Source of the DNA: Candidatus Enterocloster excrementipullorum
Lineage (GTDB): Bacteria; Bacillota; Clostridia; Lachnospirales; Lachnospiraceae
Reading direction: 5' to 3'
DNA length: 57,082 bases
Assembly (NCBI GenBank): GCA_019119575.1
Contig: DWWT01000016.1
Coordinates: 1-57,082, forward strand
This document shows, one piece after another, positions 50,251-57,082 of this stretch (its first letter is position 1; every line of letters starts with the position of its first letter). The position numbers and the translations under genes were made by a program. Under the pieces are notes generated by a model. It searched no databases, was not told the origin of the DNA, and was given only the letters and a program-made list of their open reading frames with translations.

Positions 50251-50916
50251 CTAGGCAAGCCCGTGCTGCTGCAAAAATTCCCAGGTAATGGAGCTGCCCT
50301 GCGGCGGGGTGCTCTCCGCCGTGTTTTGCGGGAAAAGCAAGAAACGCTCCACATATTTTCCTATCACGTCGGTCTCCAGGTTTACCGCGTCGCCGGGACG
50401 CCGTTCCCCGAGAGTTGTCTGGGACAGCGTGTGGGGGATGACGGACACGGTGAATGTGCCGCGGGAGATGCCCGCTACGGTCAGGCTCACACCGTCAATG
50501 GCCACAGAGCCCTTTTCCACGATGTAGCGCAGGAGGGCTTCCGCGGCCTGAATCTGAATAAGAACGGCCGGCCCATCCCTCTGCATCTTTAAGAGCCGTC
50601 CGGTTCCGTCTACGTGCCCGGCCACAATATGACCGCCGAGCCGCCCGCCAAGAGCGAGTGCGCGCTCCAGATTGACCCGGCTCCCCCGGTGAAGGCCGGA
50701 GAGGGAGGTTCGGTTTAAGGTTTCGTGCATGGCGCAGGCCTCAAAGCGGCCGGGATGAAGCGCGGTGACCGTGAGGCAGATTCCATTTACCGCGATACTG
50801 TCTCCAATCCGGGTTCCCTCCAGAACCTTCTGCGCCCGGATGGACAGGACAACCGAGGAGGAGCCGCGGCGCATTTCCTCCAGACTGCCGACTTCTTCTA
50901 TGATTCCTGTGAACAT
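50251..50916 (-). CDS. ribE: Riboflavin synthase, alpha subunit
   Basis: A 221-residue enzyme that dismutates two lumazine molecules to riboflavin. It has two similar lumazine-binding barrels (1-95 and 98-195) starting FTGIIEEVGSL and GHIVAGHVDGTG, with SIAVNGICLTV and SVAIDGVSLTVAG as matching parts. GAAGGAGG precedes the ATG. Its start overlaps the ribD end by 19 bases. Sometimes named ribC in other systems. Confidence 0.96.
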   Translation of the reverse strand: MFTGIIEEVGSLEEMRRGSSSVVLSIRAQKVLEGTRIGDSIAVNGICLTVTALHPGRFEACAMHETLNRTSLSGLHRGSRVNLERALALGGRLGGHIVAGHVDGTGRLLKMQRDGPAVLIQIQAAEALLRYIVEKGSVAIDGVSLTVAGISRGTFTVSVIPHTLSQTTLGERRPGDAVNLETDVIGKYVERFLLFPQNTAESTPPQGSSITWEFLQQHGLA

Positions 50917-52034
50917 GCGGTATCGCCTCCTTCCTGGCTGCGGACAATGCCCTGTATGAGAAAATCTTTTCCGAGAGGCGTGACGGATACCTCCGAGAGA
51001 GGGAGGGCCTGGGAAATGGCGGAAAATCCCTCTCCGTCCACCGGCGTATGGGAGGCGGCGCCTCCGAGGAGCTTCGGGCTTATGTAGGCCAGCACCTGGT
51101 TTACAATGCCGCTCTTTACCGCTGCCCAGTTCAGATTTCCCCCTCCTTCCAGGAGGATACTGTCAATGCCTTCCCGGCCCAGGCGCTCCATCAGGGCGTT
51201 CAGATCCGGGCGCCCGTCCTGATCCGGTATGTCAAATACCCGGCAGCCTGCCTCTTCGAACCGCTTTCGGAGGGAATCCGGCGGATGGCAGGCGGCAAAA
51301 ATCGTTGGAATTTCCCTTGCTGTCCGGACAATCCGGGAGTCGAATGGCGTGCGCAGGGAGCTGTCGCAGATGATGCGGATGGGATTGCGGCCATTTTCAA
51401 TCCGGCAGGTGAGAAGCGGATCGTCCGCCAGAACAGTGCCCGCTCCGGTCATGATGGCACTGCACCGGAGGCGCTGCCTGTGGACGTGAGTTCGCGCTTC
51501 CTCCCCGGTAATCCACTGGGAAGCGCCGGTGGGAGAGGCGGTTTTTCCGTCCAGGGTCATGGCGTACTTAAGGACGACAAAGGGCCGTTTGGTTCGGATA
51601 TAGTGAAAAAATATGCGGTTGAGCTTTCGGCACGCTTCTTCTAAAACAGGTTCGGTCACCTGGATGCCGTGGCTGGAGAGAAGGGCGATGCCTTTGCCGG
51701 CCACCAGGGGATTGGGGTCGGTGCACCCCACTGCCACGCGGCGGATGCCTGCCTCCAGAATCGCCTGGGTGCAGGGCGGCTGTTTCCCGTAGTGACAGCA
51801 GGGCTCAAGGGTTACGTACAGGTCGGCCCCTTCGGGGGATTCCGAGCAGGAGAGCAGGGCATTGCGCTCCGCATGGAGTCCGCCGTACGCTTCGTGATAT
51901 CCCTGGCCGATTATCCGGCCGTCCTTTACGATCACCGCGCCTACCATGGGATTGGGGGAAGTGCGGCCCATCCCTTTTTCTGCCAGGCTGAGGGCCAGCC
52001 TCATAAAGGCTTCATCATTTTCGTGCGCTGTCAT
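50898..52034 (-). CDS. ribD: Bifunctional pyrimidine deaminase / reductase
   Basis: A 378-residue enzyme for the second and third steps of riboflavin synthesis. The deaminase domain (1-145) has the zinc motifs HAERNAL and PCCHYGKQPPC; the reductase domain (about 148-365) begins RPFVVLKYAMTLDGKTA and has ILLEGGGNLNWA. The start at 52034 has AAGGAGG with 6-base spacing; ATG 52040 touches the site, and the frame open further upstream lies in the riboswitch leader. First gene of the operon, controlled by the FMN riboswitch. Confidence 0.96.
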   Translation of the reverse strand: MTAHENDEAFMRLALSLAEKGMGRTSPNPMVGAVIVKDGRIIGQGYHEAYGGLHAERNALLSCSESPEGADLYVTLEPCCHYGKQPPCTQAILEAGIRRVAVGCTDPNPLVAGKGIALLSSHGIQVTEPVLEEACRKLNRIFFHYIRTKRPFVVLKYAMTLDGKTASPTGASQWITGEEARTHVHRQRLRCSAIMTGAGTVLADDPLLTCRIENGRNPIRIICDSSLRTPFDSRIVRTAREIPTIFAACHPPDSLRKRFEEAGCRVFDIPDQDGRPDLNALMERLGREGIDSILLEGGGNLNWAAVKSGIVNQVLAYISPKLLGGAASHTPVDGEGFSAISQALPLSEVSVTPLGKDFLIQGIVRSQEGGDTACSQES

Positions 52035-52055
52035 TTCCATCCTCCTTCCGACAAA

Positions 52056-52085
52056 GCAAAAAGTCCCGGGCAAGACCGCCGGGAC
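52056..52085 (-). terminator. Second leader terminator before ribD
   Basis: Reverse strand GTCCCGG pairs with CCGGGAC, followed by TTTTTGCTTTG. It lies between the riboswitch terminator and the ribD ribosome binding site, so it is a second possible stop in the same leader. Confidence 0.7.
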
Positions 52086-52128
52086 AGGAAATAGAGGATA
52101 GGGAGGATGCGCGCTATGCCGGGAAAAC

Positions 52129-52162
52129 AAAAAAGCTCTGAAATGTATAAACATTCCAGAGC
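52129..52162 (-). terminator. FMN riboswitch terminator
   Basis: Reverse strand GCTCTGGAATGT pairs with ACATTTCAGAGC around a 4-base loop (one G-T pair), followed by TTTTTTG. It is about 40 bases past the FMN aptamer. Confidence 0.85.
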
Positions 52163-52203
52163 AATGATTCTCCGCGCATAAATACTAGCATCCGCATATA
52201 AAC

Positions 52204-52314
52204 CAATCTTCTTCCATCCAGACTGTACTGTCGGCTTCGGAATCACACCGAATCATGCCTTGCGGCTCGTGGGCTGTACCACCGGTAGGGAATCGCACCC
52301 TGCCCTGAAGATTT
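52204..52314 (-). promoter_or_regulatory. FMN riboswitch (RFN element)
   Basis: The reverse strand holds the conserved RFN segments in order: ATCTTCAGGGCAGGGTG, GATTCCCTACCGGTGGTA, AGCCCACGAGCC, GATTCGGTGTGATTCCGAAG, CCGACAGTACAGTCTGGATG and GAAGAAGAT closing the first stem. FMN binding is known to stop transcription in related operons. It controls ribD-ribE-ribBA-ribH. Confidence 0.97.
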
Positions 52315-52327
52315 TCGATTGATTTTT

Positions 52328-52356
52328 ATTATAGTCAGACAAAAGGAAGATGTCAA
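52328..52356 (-). promoter_or_regulatory. Promoter of the riboflavin operon
   Basis: Reverse strand TTGACA, 17-base spacer, TATAAT, both perfect, 13 bases before the aptamer. It is back to back with the tRNA-Ser promoter, whose -35 starts 20 bases away. Confidence 0.88.
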
Positions 52357-52376
52357 TATATTTTGCGAAACAGTCG

Positions 52377-52405
52377 TTGCAAAATTACTCCGTATCGTGT
52401 ATAAT
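52377..52405 (+). promoter_or_regulatory. Promoter of tRNA-Ser
   Basis: TTGCAA, 17-base spacer, TATAAT, ending 11 bases before the tRNA. Confidence 0.85.
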
Positions 52406-52416
52406 GCTAAAGGCAT

Positions 52417-52504
52417 GGAGACGTATCGAAGAGGCCATAACGAGACTGACTCGAAATCAGTTTGCCGGGCAACTGGCACGAGGGTTCGAATCCCTCCGTC
52501 TCCG
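52417..52504 (+). tRNA. tRNA-Ser (anticodon CGA)
   Basis: Acceptor GGAGACG pairs with CGTCTCC, discriminator G. Anticodon stem ACTGA/TCAGT encloses CTCGAAA, giving CGA. A long variable arm (TTGCCGGGCAACTGGCA) marks a class II serine tRNA. T arm GAGGGTTCGAATCCCTC. No encoded CCA. Confidence 0.95.
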
Positions 52505-52522
52505 TTGATCGGCAAAAAGCTG

Positions 52523-52551
52523 TTTACAGCATCCGGTCTTTATGCTATACT
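52523..52551 (+). promoter_or_regulatory. Promoter of tRNA-Ala
   Basis: TTTACA, 17-base spacer, TATACT, between the two tRNA genes. The alanine tRNA thus has its own start. Confidence 0.75.
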
Positions 52552-52581
52552 TGAATAGCATTTAAAGTTGTTATACTAAAA

Positions 52582-52654
52582 GGGGATATAGCTCAGCTGG
52601 GAGAGCGCTTGAATGGCATTCAAGAGGCCGTGGGTTCGAGTCCCATTATCTCCA
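52582..52654 (+). tRNA. tRNA-Ala (anticodon GGC)
   Basis: Acceptor GGGGATA pairs with TATCTCC (one G-T pair), discriminator A. Anticodon stem CTTGA/TCAAG encloses ATGGCAT, anticodon GGC. D arm TAGCTCAGCTGGGAGAGC and T arm GTGGGTTCGAGTCCCAT. No encoded CCA. Confidence 0.95.
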
Positions 52655-52667
52655 TATCTTGAATAAA

Positions 52668-52708
52668 GCTGTATAGATACTGAAAGATCCAGTGTTTATG
52701 CAGCTTTT
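52668..52708 (+). terminator. Terminator of tRNA-Ala
   Basis: A 15-bp stem (GCTGTATAGATACTG with CAGTGTTTATGCAGC, three G-T pairs) followed by TTTTG. Confidence 0.75.
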
Positions 52709-52767
52709 GTCATGTGTTCAGAAATAAGATACCGAAAATTTCTGTAAAATTAGGACGGGAAAAGTGA

Positions 52768-52797
52768 TTGAAATAATTTATCATTTTATGCTATGAT
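52768..52797 (+). promoter_or_regulatory. Promoter of the Na/phosphate transporter gene
   Basis: TTGAAA, 18-base spacer, TATGAT. Transcription would begin around 52804, just before a long hairpin. Confidence 0.75.
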
Positions 52798-52809
52798 ATA
52801 AAAAGTGTG

Positions 52810-52866
52810 TTAAATGTAATTGTTCAGGACGGCATATCTTTCTGCTTCCCTGAACGATTACGTTAA
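52810..52866 (+). promoter_or_regulatory. Long leader hairpin before the Na/phosphate transporter gene
   Basis: TTAA(A)TGTAATTGTTCAGG pairs with CCTGAACGATTACGTTAA: about 18 pairs with two G-T pairs and one bulged A, around a 21-base loop. It fills nearly the whole leader and ends 10 bases before TAAGGAGG. ATTTTTG follows, so it could be an attenuator or an mRNA stabiliser. Confidence 0.6.
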
Positions 52867-52886
52867 ATTTTTGTAAGGAGGATATT

Positions 52887-54557
52887 ATGTCAATAGATGA
52901 CATTTCCAGCTTGTTTGGTTTTATAGGCGGTTTGGGCATGTTCCTTTACGGCATGAACATCATGGCGGACGGTATGCAGAAAACTGCCGGAGGAAGGATG
53001 AAGCAGTTTTTAGGCATGCTGACCAACAACCGCTTTATGGCGGTGGTGCTGGGAGCGCTGATTACTGCCATCATCCAGAGCAGCGGCGCCACTACGGTTA
53101 TGGTAGTAGGCTTTGTAAGCGCCGGCGTTATGAACCTGACCCAGGCGGTAGGCGTTATCATGGGCGCCAATATCGGTACTACGATCACGGCGTGGATCGT
53201 ATCCATGAGCCAGCTTGGGGATGCCTTTGAAGTTATGGAGCCGATCTTCTACGCTCCGCTGATCATTGGTATAGGTTCCCTTTTGATCATTTTCTCTATG
53301 AAACAGAGGAAAAAGCTGATCGGAGAGATCCTGGTAGGCCTGGGACTTTTATTCATAGGCCTGGATTTCATGTCCGGTTCTATCGCTCCTTATACGGATG
53401 CGCCGATCTTCTCCCAGGCGTTCGCTCTCCTGGGAAGCAATCCGATCCTTGGAATGATCGTTGGTTTTGTAGTCACTACGCTCCTTCAGAGCTCGTCCGC
53501 TTCTGTGGGGATCCTGCAGACCCTTGCGTTAAATGGGATCGTTACGACGAACGCGGCGATCTATATTACGCTGGGACAGAATATCGGTTCCTGTACTACG
53601 GCGCTGATCTCCAGTATAGGAGGATCCAGAACGGCAAAGCGGGCTGCGGTCATCCATCTTACCTTCAATATCATAGGTTCTATCATATTCGGTGTGGTCG
53701 GATTCTTTGTATTTACATTTAATCCTGCTATTGCCGGAAGCGAGATCAACGCGGTGCAGATATCGATCTTCCATACAGTGTTCAACCTGACCAACACGAT
53801 CATCCTGTTCCCGTTTGCAAATCAGCTGGTAAAGATCTCCGGCCTTGTGATAAAGGAAAAACCAGGAGAAAAGGATACGGAACTGACAGAAGAAGAGGTT
53901 GTTTTGAAGCACCTGGATGAAAGGATCTTCGAATCTCCTGCATTTGCTCTGGAAACAGCTGTCCTGGAAGTTATACATATGGGACAGATCACCCAGACGA
54001 ACCTTGGACGGGCGGTGAAAGCCCTGGAAGGCCGGAGCCAGGAGGACATTAACGAGGTGTATAAAACAGAAAAAACCATCAATAATATGGAGAAGATGCT
54101 TACGGAATATCTGATCAAGGTGGACAACCTGTCGCTGACAGAGCATCAGAAGCTGGTGGTGGCCAATCTCTTCTACAGTATCAGCGATATCGAGAGAGTG
54201 GGCGATCACGCGGAAAACCTGGCGGAGCTGGCCCAGGATATGGCGGATAAAAATTACAGCTTTTCTGAGACCGCTATTTCCGACCTGCGTTCCATCAGCG
54301 ATGCAGTGCAGGAAGCTTTCAAGTGTTCCGTACAGGCCAGAGAGACAGGGAATATGGACGACGTAAGGAAAGTCAGCCAGCTGGAGGACGAAGTGGACAG
54401 CCTGGAAGAAGAGCTGAGGGAAAAACACATCGAACGCCTTTCCACAGGCCAGTGTACTGCTTCTGCAGGCGTTATTTTCCTTGATGCGATCAGCAATCTG
54501 GAGAGGATTTCCGACCATGCCTATAATCTGGCGGGCTATATCAAGGACGAGCTTTAA
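52887..54557 (+). CDS. Na/Pi cotransporter family protein with PhoU-like domain
   Basis: A 556-residue membrane protein. Residues 1-320 carry two inverted Na_Pi_cotrans repeats with the paired motifs [15 protein letters not shown] and [15 protein letters not shown], and about eight to ten membrane segments. Residues about 340-556 are cytoplasmic, helical and PhoU-like ([50 protein letters not shown]). The family transports phosphate with sodium, or is linked to phosphate or cell-envelope control. TAAGGAGG precedes the ATG. Single gene with its own promoter and structured leader. Confidence 0.92.
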   Translation: MSIDDISSLFGFIGGLGMFLYGMNIMADGMQKTAGGRMKQFLGMLTNNRFMAVVLGALITAIIQSSGATTVMVVGFVSAGVMNLTQAVGVIMGANIGTTITAWIVSMSQLGDAFEVMEPIFYAPLIIGIGSLLIIFSMKQRKKLIGEILVGLGLLFIGLDFMSGSIAPYTDAPIFSQAFALLGSNPILGMIVGFVVTTLLQSSSASVGILQTLALNGIVTTNAAIYITLGQNIGSCTTALISSIGGSRTAKRAAVIHLTFNIIGSIIFGVVGFFVFTFNPAIAGSEINAVQISIFHTVFNLTNTIILFPFANQLVKISGLVIKEKPGEKDTELTEEEVVLKHLDERIFESPAFALETAVLEVIHMGQITQTNLGRAVKALEGRSQEDINEVYKTEKTINNMEKMLTEYLIKVDNLSLTEHQKLVVANLFYSISDIERVGDHAENLAELAQDMADKNYSFSETAISDLRSISDAVQEAFKCSVQARETGNMDDVRKVSQLEDEVDSLEEELREKHIERLSTGQCTASAGVIFLDAISNLERISDHAYNLAGYIKDEL

Positions 54558-54573
54558 AAAAATGTAAAAAGCC

Positions 54574-54602
54574 TTGCCAATTTAGGAATAATTATGTACA
54601 AT
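54574..54602 (+). promoter_or_regulatory. Promoter of gapA
   Basis: TTGCCA, 17-base spacer, TACAAT, about 60 bases before the start codon. Confidence 0.8.
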
Positions 54603-54661
54603 ATAGTCTAGTCGATTATTATTTAACAATATCACTAAATATTTTTAGGAGGACTAAAATT

Positions 54662-55690
54662 ATGGCAGTAAGAGTAGCAATCAATGGTTTTGGACGTATC
54701 GGCCGTCTGGCTTTCAGACAGATGTTTCAGGCAGAGGGATACGAAGTAGTAGCTATCAACGATTTGACCAATCCGGCAATGTTAGCTCACTTATTAAAGT
54801 ACGACTCCTCTCAGGGCAGATATGCATTGGCTGACAAGGTGACAGCAGGCGAAGACTCTATTACTGTAGATGGACATACAATCAAGATCTACGCAGAGAA
54901 GGATGCAGCAAATCTTCCATGGAAGGAAGTTGGCGTAGACGTAGTTCTGGAGTGTACAGGCTTCTATACCTCCAAGGCAAAAGCTCAGGCTCATATTGAT
55001 GCAGGCGCTAAGAAGGTAGTTATCTCCGCTCCGGCTGGAAACGATCTTCCAACTATCGTTTACAGCGTAAATGAGAAGACCCTTACAAAGGATGACACCA
55101 TCATTTCCGCAGCTTCCTGTACGACAAACTGCCTTGCTCCTATGGCAAAGGCATTAAACGACTATGCTCCGATCCAGTCTGGTATCATGGCTACGATCCA
55201 CGCTTATACAGGCGATCAGATGGTTCTGGACGGGCCTCACAGAAAAGGCGATTTCAGACGTGCACGTGCAGCGGCTGTTAATATCGTTCCGAACTCCACA
55301 GGAGCAGCAAAGGCGATCGGCCTTGTTATCCCGGAATTAAACGGCAAGCTGATCGGTTCCGCACAGCGTGTTCCGGTTCCGACAGGTTCCACAACGATCC
55401 TTACAGCTGTTGTTAAGAAGGAAGGAACAAACAAAGACGACTTAAAGGCTGGCATCAACGCAGCTATGAAGGCAGCTCAGTCCGATTCCTTCGGATATAC
55501 AGAAGAAGAATTAGTTTCTTCTGATATCGTAGGCATTACTTATGGATCTCTGTTCGACGCAACACAGACCATGGTAAATCCGATCTGCGACGATTTATAC
55601 GAAGTACAGGTAGTTTCATGGTATGACAATGAGAACTCCTATACAAGCCAGATGGTAAGGACGATCAAATACTTCGCTGAGTTAAACTAA
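54662..55690 (+). CDS. gapA: Glyceraldehyde-3-phosphate dehydrogenase, NAD-dependent
   Basis: A 342-residue glycolytic enzyme. The NAD fold begins [15 protein letters not shown]; the catalytic cysteine is in [13 protein letters not shown], and the phosphate-binding arginine region [19 protein letters not shown] and [13 protein letters not shown] complete the family pattern. AGGAGG precedes the ATG. The codon choice (many TTA, GTA, GCA) differs from the GC-rich genes to the left, as is usual for very highly expressed genes. A strong terminator separates it from pgk. Confidence 0.97.
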   Translation: MAVRVAINGFGRIGRLAFRQMFQAEGYEVVAINDLTNPAMLAHLLKYDSSQGRYALADKVTAGEDSITVDGHTIKIYAEKDAANLPWKEVGVDVVLECTGFYTSKAKAQAHIDAGAKKVVISAPAGNDLPTIVYSVNEKTLTKDDTIISAASCTTNCLAPMAKALNDYAPIQSGIMATIHAYTGDQMVLDGPHRKGDFRRARAAAVNIVPNSTGAAKAIGLVIPELNGKLIGSAQRVPVPTGSTTILTAVVKKEGTNKDDLKAGINAAMKAAQSDSFGYTEEELVSSDIVGITYGSLFDATQTMVNPICDDLYEVQVVSWYDNENSYTSQMVRTIKYFAELN

Positions 55691-55725
55691 GCGTCGGTAT
55701 CGTCCGAAAAAGGTAAAGGATTCAT

Positions 55726-55766
55726 CAGGGGTCCGGTCGTAAGGACCGGACCCTGTTTCTATTTTT
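55726..55766 (+). terminator. Terminator between gapA and pgk
   Basis: CAGGGGTCCGGTC pairs with GACCGGACCCTG around GTAAG, followed by TTTCTATTTTT. It may be partly read through, since no promoter is visible in the 28 bases between it and pgk. Confidence 0.9.
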
Positions 55767-55794
55767 CACTTTTACAAAAAAAGGAGATCATTTT

Positions 55795-57009
55795 ATGCTG
55801 AATAAAAAGACTGTTGACGATTTAAAAGATTTAAAGGGCAAAAAAGTGTTGGTCCGCTGCGATTTCAACGTTCCGTTAAAGGACGGCGTGATCCAGAATT
55901 ATAACCGTATCGACGGAGCGATCCCAACGATCAAAAAGCTTCTTGATCAGGGCGCAAAAGTGATCCTGTGCTCTCATTTAGGCAAGCCGAAGGGAGAACC
56001 GGTTCCGGAGATGTCCCTGGCTCCTGTAGCTCCTGCTTTAAGCGAGAGACTGGGCGTAGAAGTTAAGTTTGTCAGCGATCCTCAGGTAACAGGACCTGAG
56101 ACACAGAAGCTTGCCGCAGAGTTAAAGGACGGAGAAGTGCTTCTTCTGGAAAATACCCGTTACAGGGGAGAAGAAACCAAGTATGGCAAAGATGAGAAGG
56201 CAGAGGAATATGCAAAAGAACTGGCAGCTCTCTGCGATAATGGAATCTTTGTAAACGATGCATTCGGAACTGCTCACAGAGCTCACTGCTCCAATGTTGG
56301 AGTTACTAAGTATACAAAAGAGAACGTTGTAGGCTATCTGATGGAGAAAGAGATCAAATTCCTTGGACAGGCTGTTGAGAATCCTGTTCGTCCGTTCGTA
56401 GCGATCCTGGGCGGCGCAAAGGTTTCCGACAAGATCAACGTGATCAACAATCTGCTTGATAAAGTAGATACTCTGATCATCGGCGGCGGTATGGCTTATA
56501 CCTTCTTAAAGGCTCAGGGCAAGTCTATCGGCAACTCTCTTTGTGAAGAAGACAAGCTGGATTATGCATTAGAGATGGTTCAGAAAGCAAAGGATAAGGG
56601 CGTAAACCTCCTTCTTCCGGTAGATAATGTAGAAGGAAAAGAATTTTCCAACGATACAGAGCGGAAAGTCGTAGAGAATATCGACGAGGGTTGGTCAGGA
56701 TTCGATATCGGACCGAAGACCATCGAACTGTATAAGAAGGCGCTTCAGGGTGCTAAGACCGTTGTATGGAACGGACCGATGGGCGTATTCGAGTTCTCCA
56801 ATTTCGCAGAGGGAACTTTGGAGATCTGCCGCGCAGTAGCTGAGTTAAGCGACGCTACGACAGTTATCGGCGGCGGAGATTCTGTAAACGCTGTAAAACG
56901 TCTTGGATTTGCAGATAAGATGACGCACATTTCCACAGGCGGCGGAGCTTCCCTGGAATTCTTAGAGGGTAAGGAGCTGCCAGGCGTAGCGGCTGCAGAT
57001 AACCGCTGA
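55795..57009 (+). CDS. pgk: Phosphoglycerate kinase
   Basis: A 404-residue enzyme transferring phosphate from 1,3-bisphosphoglycerate to ADP. It has the opening [16 protein letters not shown], the substrate histidine in [12 protein letters not shown], the N-domain [14 protein letters not shown], the hinge and nucleotide-domain [12 protein letters not shown] and [12 protein letters not shown], and the closing [13 protein letters not shown] and [26 protein letters not shown] lies before the ATG. Standard length. It follows gapA with the strong terminator in between. Confidence 0.97.
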   Translation: MLNKKTVDDLKDLKGKKVLVRCDFNVPLKDGVIQNYNRIDGAIPTIKKLLDQGAKVILCSHLGKPKGEPVPEMSLAPVAPALSERLGVEVKFVSDPQVTGPETQKLAAELKDGEVLLLENTRYRGEETKYGKDEKAEEYAKELAALCDNGIFVNDAFGTAHRAHCSNVGVTKYTKENVVGYLMEKEIKFLGQAVENPVRPFVAILGGAKVSDKINVINNLLDKVDTLIIGGGMAYTFLKAQGKSIGNSLCEEDKLDYALEMVQKAKDKGVNLLLPVDNVEGKEFSNDTERKVVENIDEGWSGFDIGPKTIELYKKALQGAKTVVWNGPMGVFEFSNFAEGTLEICRAVAELSDATTVIGGGDSVNAVKRLGFADKMTHISTGGGASLEFLEGKELPGVAAADNR

Positions 57010-57082
57010 TCTGCCTGAGGATCAAGGCTTTACAGACGGCCTTTCCGGCTGTTTATGGCGTTACCGATAGAGAAAGTTAAGA

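Noticed and set aside
1..57082. CRISPR array, prophage or insertion sequence
   Set aside because: No regularly spaced repeats, cas genes, transposase or phage structural genes were seen; the only repeats are the intragenic tandem copies and hairpins.

Overview
The window reads as chromosome of a spore-forming, GC-rich member of the Firmicutes class Clostridia, most likely family Lachnospiraceae. Supporting signs are a DUF3881 gene, a large Alu-type SRP RNA, split glycine decarboxylase genes (gcvPA/gcvPB), MecA, a CwlD-type amidase beside a YaaH/SleL-type GH18 protein, AGGAGG ribosome binding sites and TTGACA/TATAAT promoters. No phage, insertion sequence or CRISPR array was seen. The species is not determinable from the sequence alone.

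Layout. 0-1.2 kb: tRNA-Arg(CCT), a truncated tRNA copy and a DUF3881 gene. 1.3-8.5 kb: a tandem glycine riboswitch with terminator controls gcvT-gcvH-gcvPA-gcvPB-lplA-lpdA, a complete glycine cleavage system with its own lipoate ligase and lipoamide dehydrogenase. 8.5-11.4 kb (minus): a YedK/HMCES-type SRAP protein, the SRP RNA, and a membrane-anchored flavoprotein built from an FMN-binding domain and two near-identical 213-residue modules with three predicted flavinylation motifs. 11.7-20.7 kb (plus): a binding-protein ABC transporter of the AfuABC/FbpABC type, a phosphohexomutase, a second binding lipoprotein, a YesM-type histidine kinase and an AraC-type response regulator; the whole resembles a hexose-phosphate sensing and uptake module. 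20.7-24.7 kb: isoaspartyl dipeptidase with a YfcC-family transporter, and an EamA exporter.

24.9-31.4 kb: a GH31 glycosidase gene in one operon with a DctPQM TRAP transporter, opposite an AraC regulator. 31.4-33.0 kb: PadR regulator, HAAS/DUF1700 membrane protein, small unknown protein and PspC, under a promoter with an AT-rich palindrome in its spacer. 33.5-41.4 kb: aldehyde dehydrogenase, a PreP-like M16 protease, a DUF1858 protein, mannonate dehydratase with a GntR regulator, and MecA. 41.7-44.1 kb: an unusual operon with a Ser/Thr kinase fused to a P-loop-like domain, a second P-loop-like protein and an 87-residue protein. 44.2-48.2 kb: GH18/SH3 protein, metallophosphoesterase lipoprotein and CwlD-type amidase.

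48.3-57.1 kb: tRNA-Gly(GCC); the riboflavin operon ribD-ribE-ribBA-ribH (minus) behind an FMN riboswitch followed by two terminator hairpins; tRNA-Ser(CGA) and tRNA-Ala(GGC), each with its own promoter; a Na/phosphate cotransporter-family protein with a long leader hairpin; and gapA and pgk of glycolysis. The most novel candidates are the kinase / lysine-less P-loop operon, the multi-flavinylated surface protein, and the AfuABC-like plus HptARS-like hexose-phosphate module.
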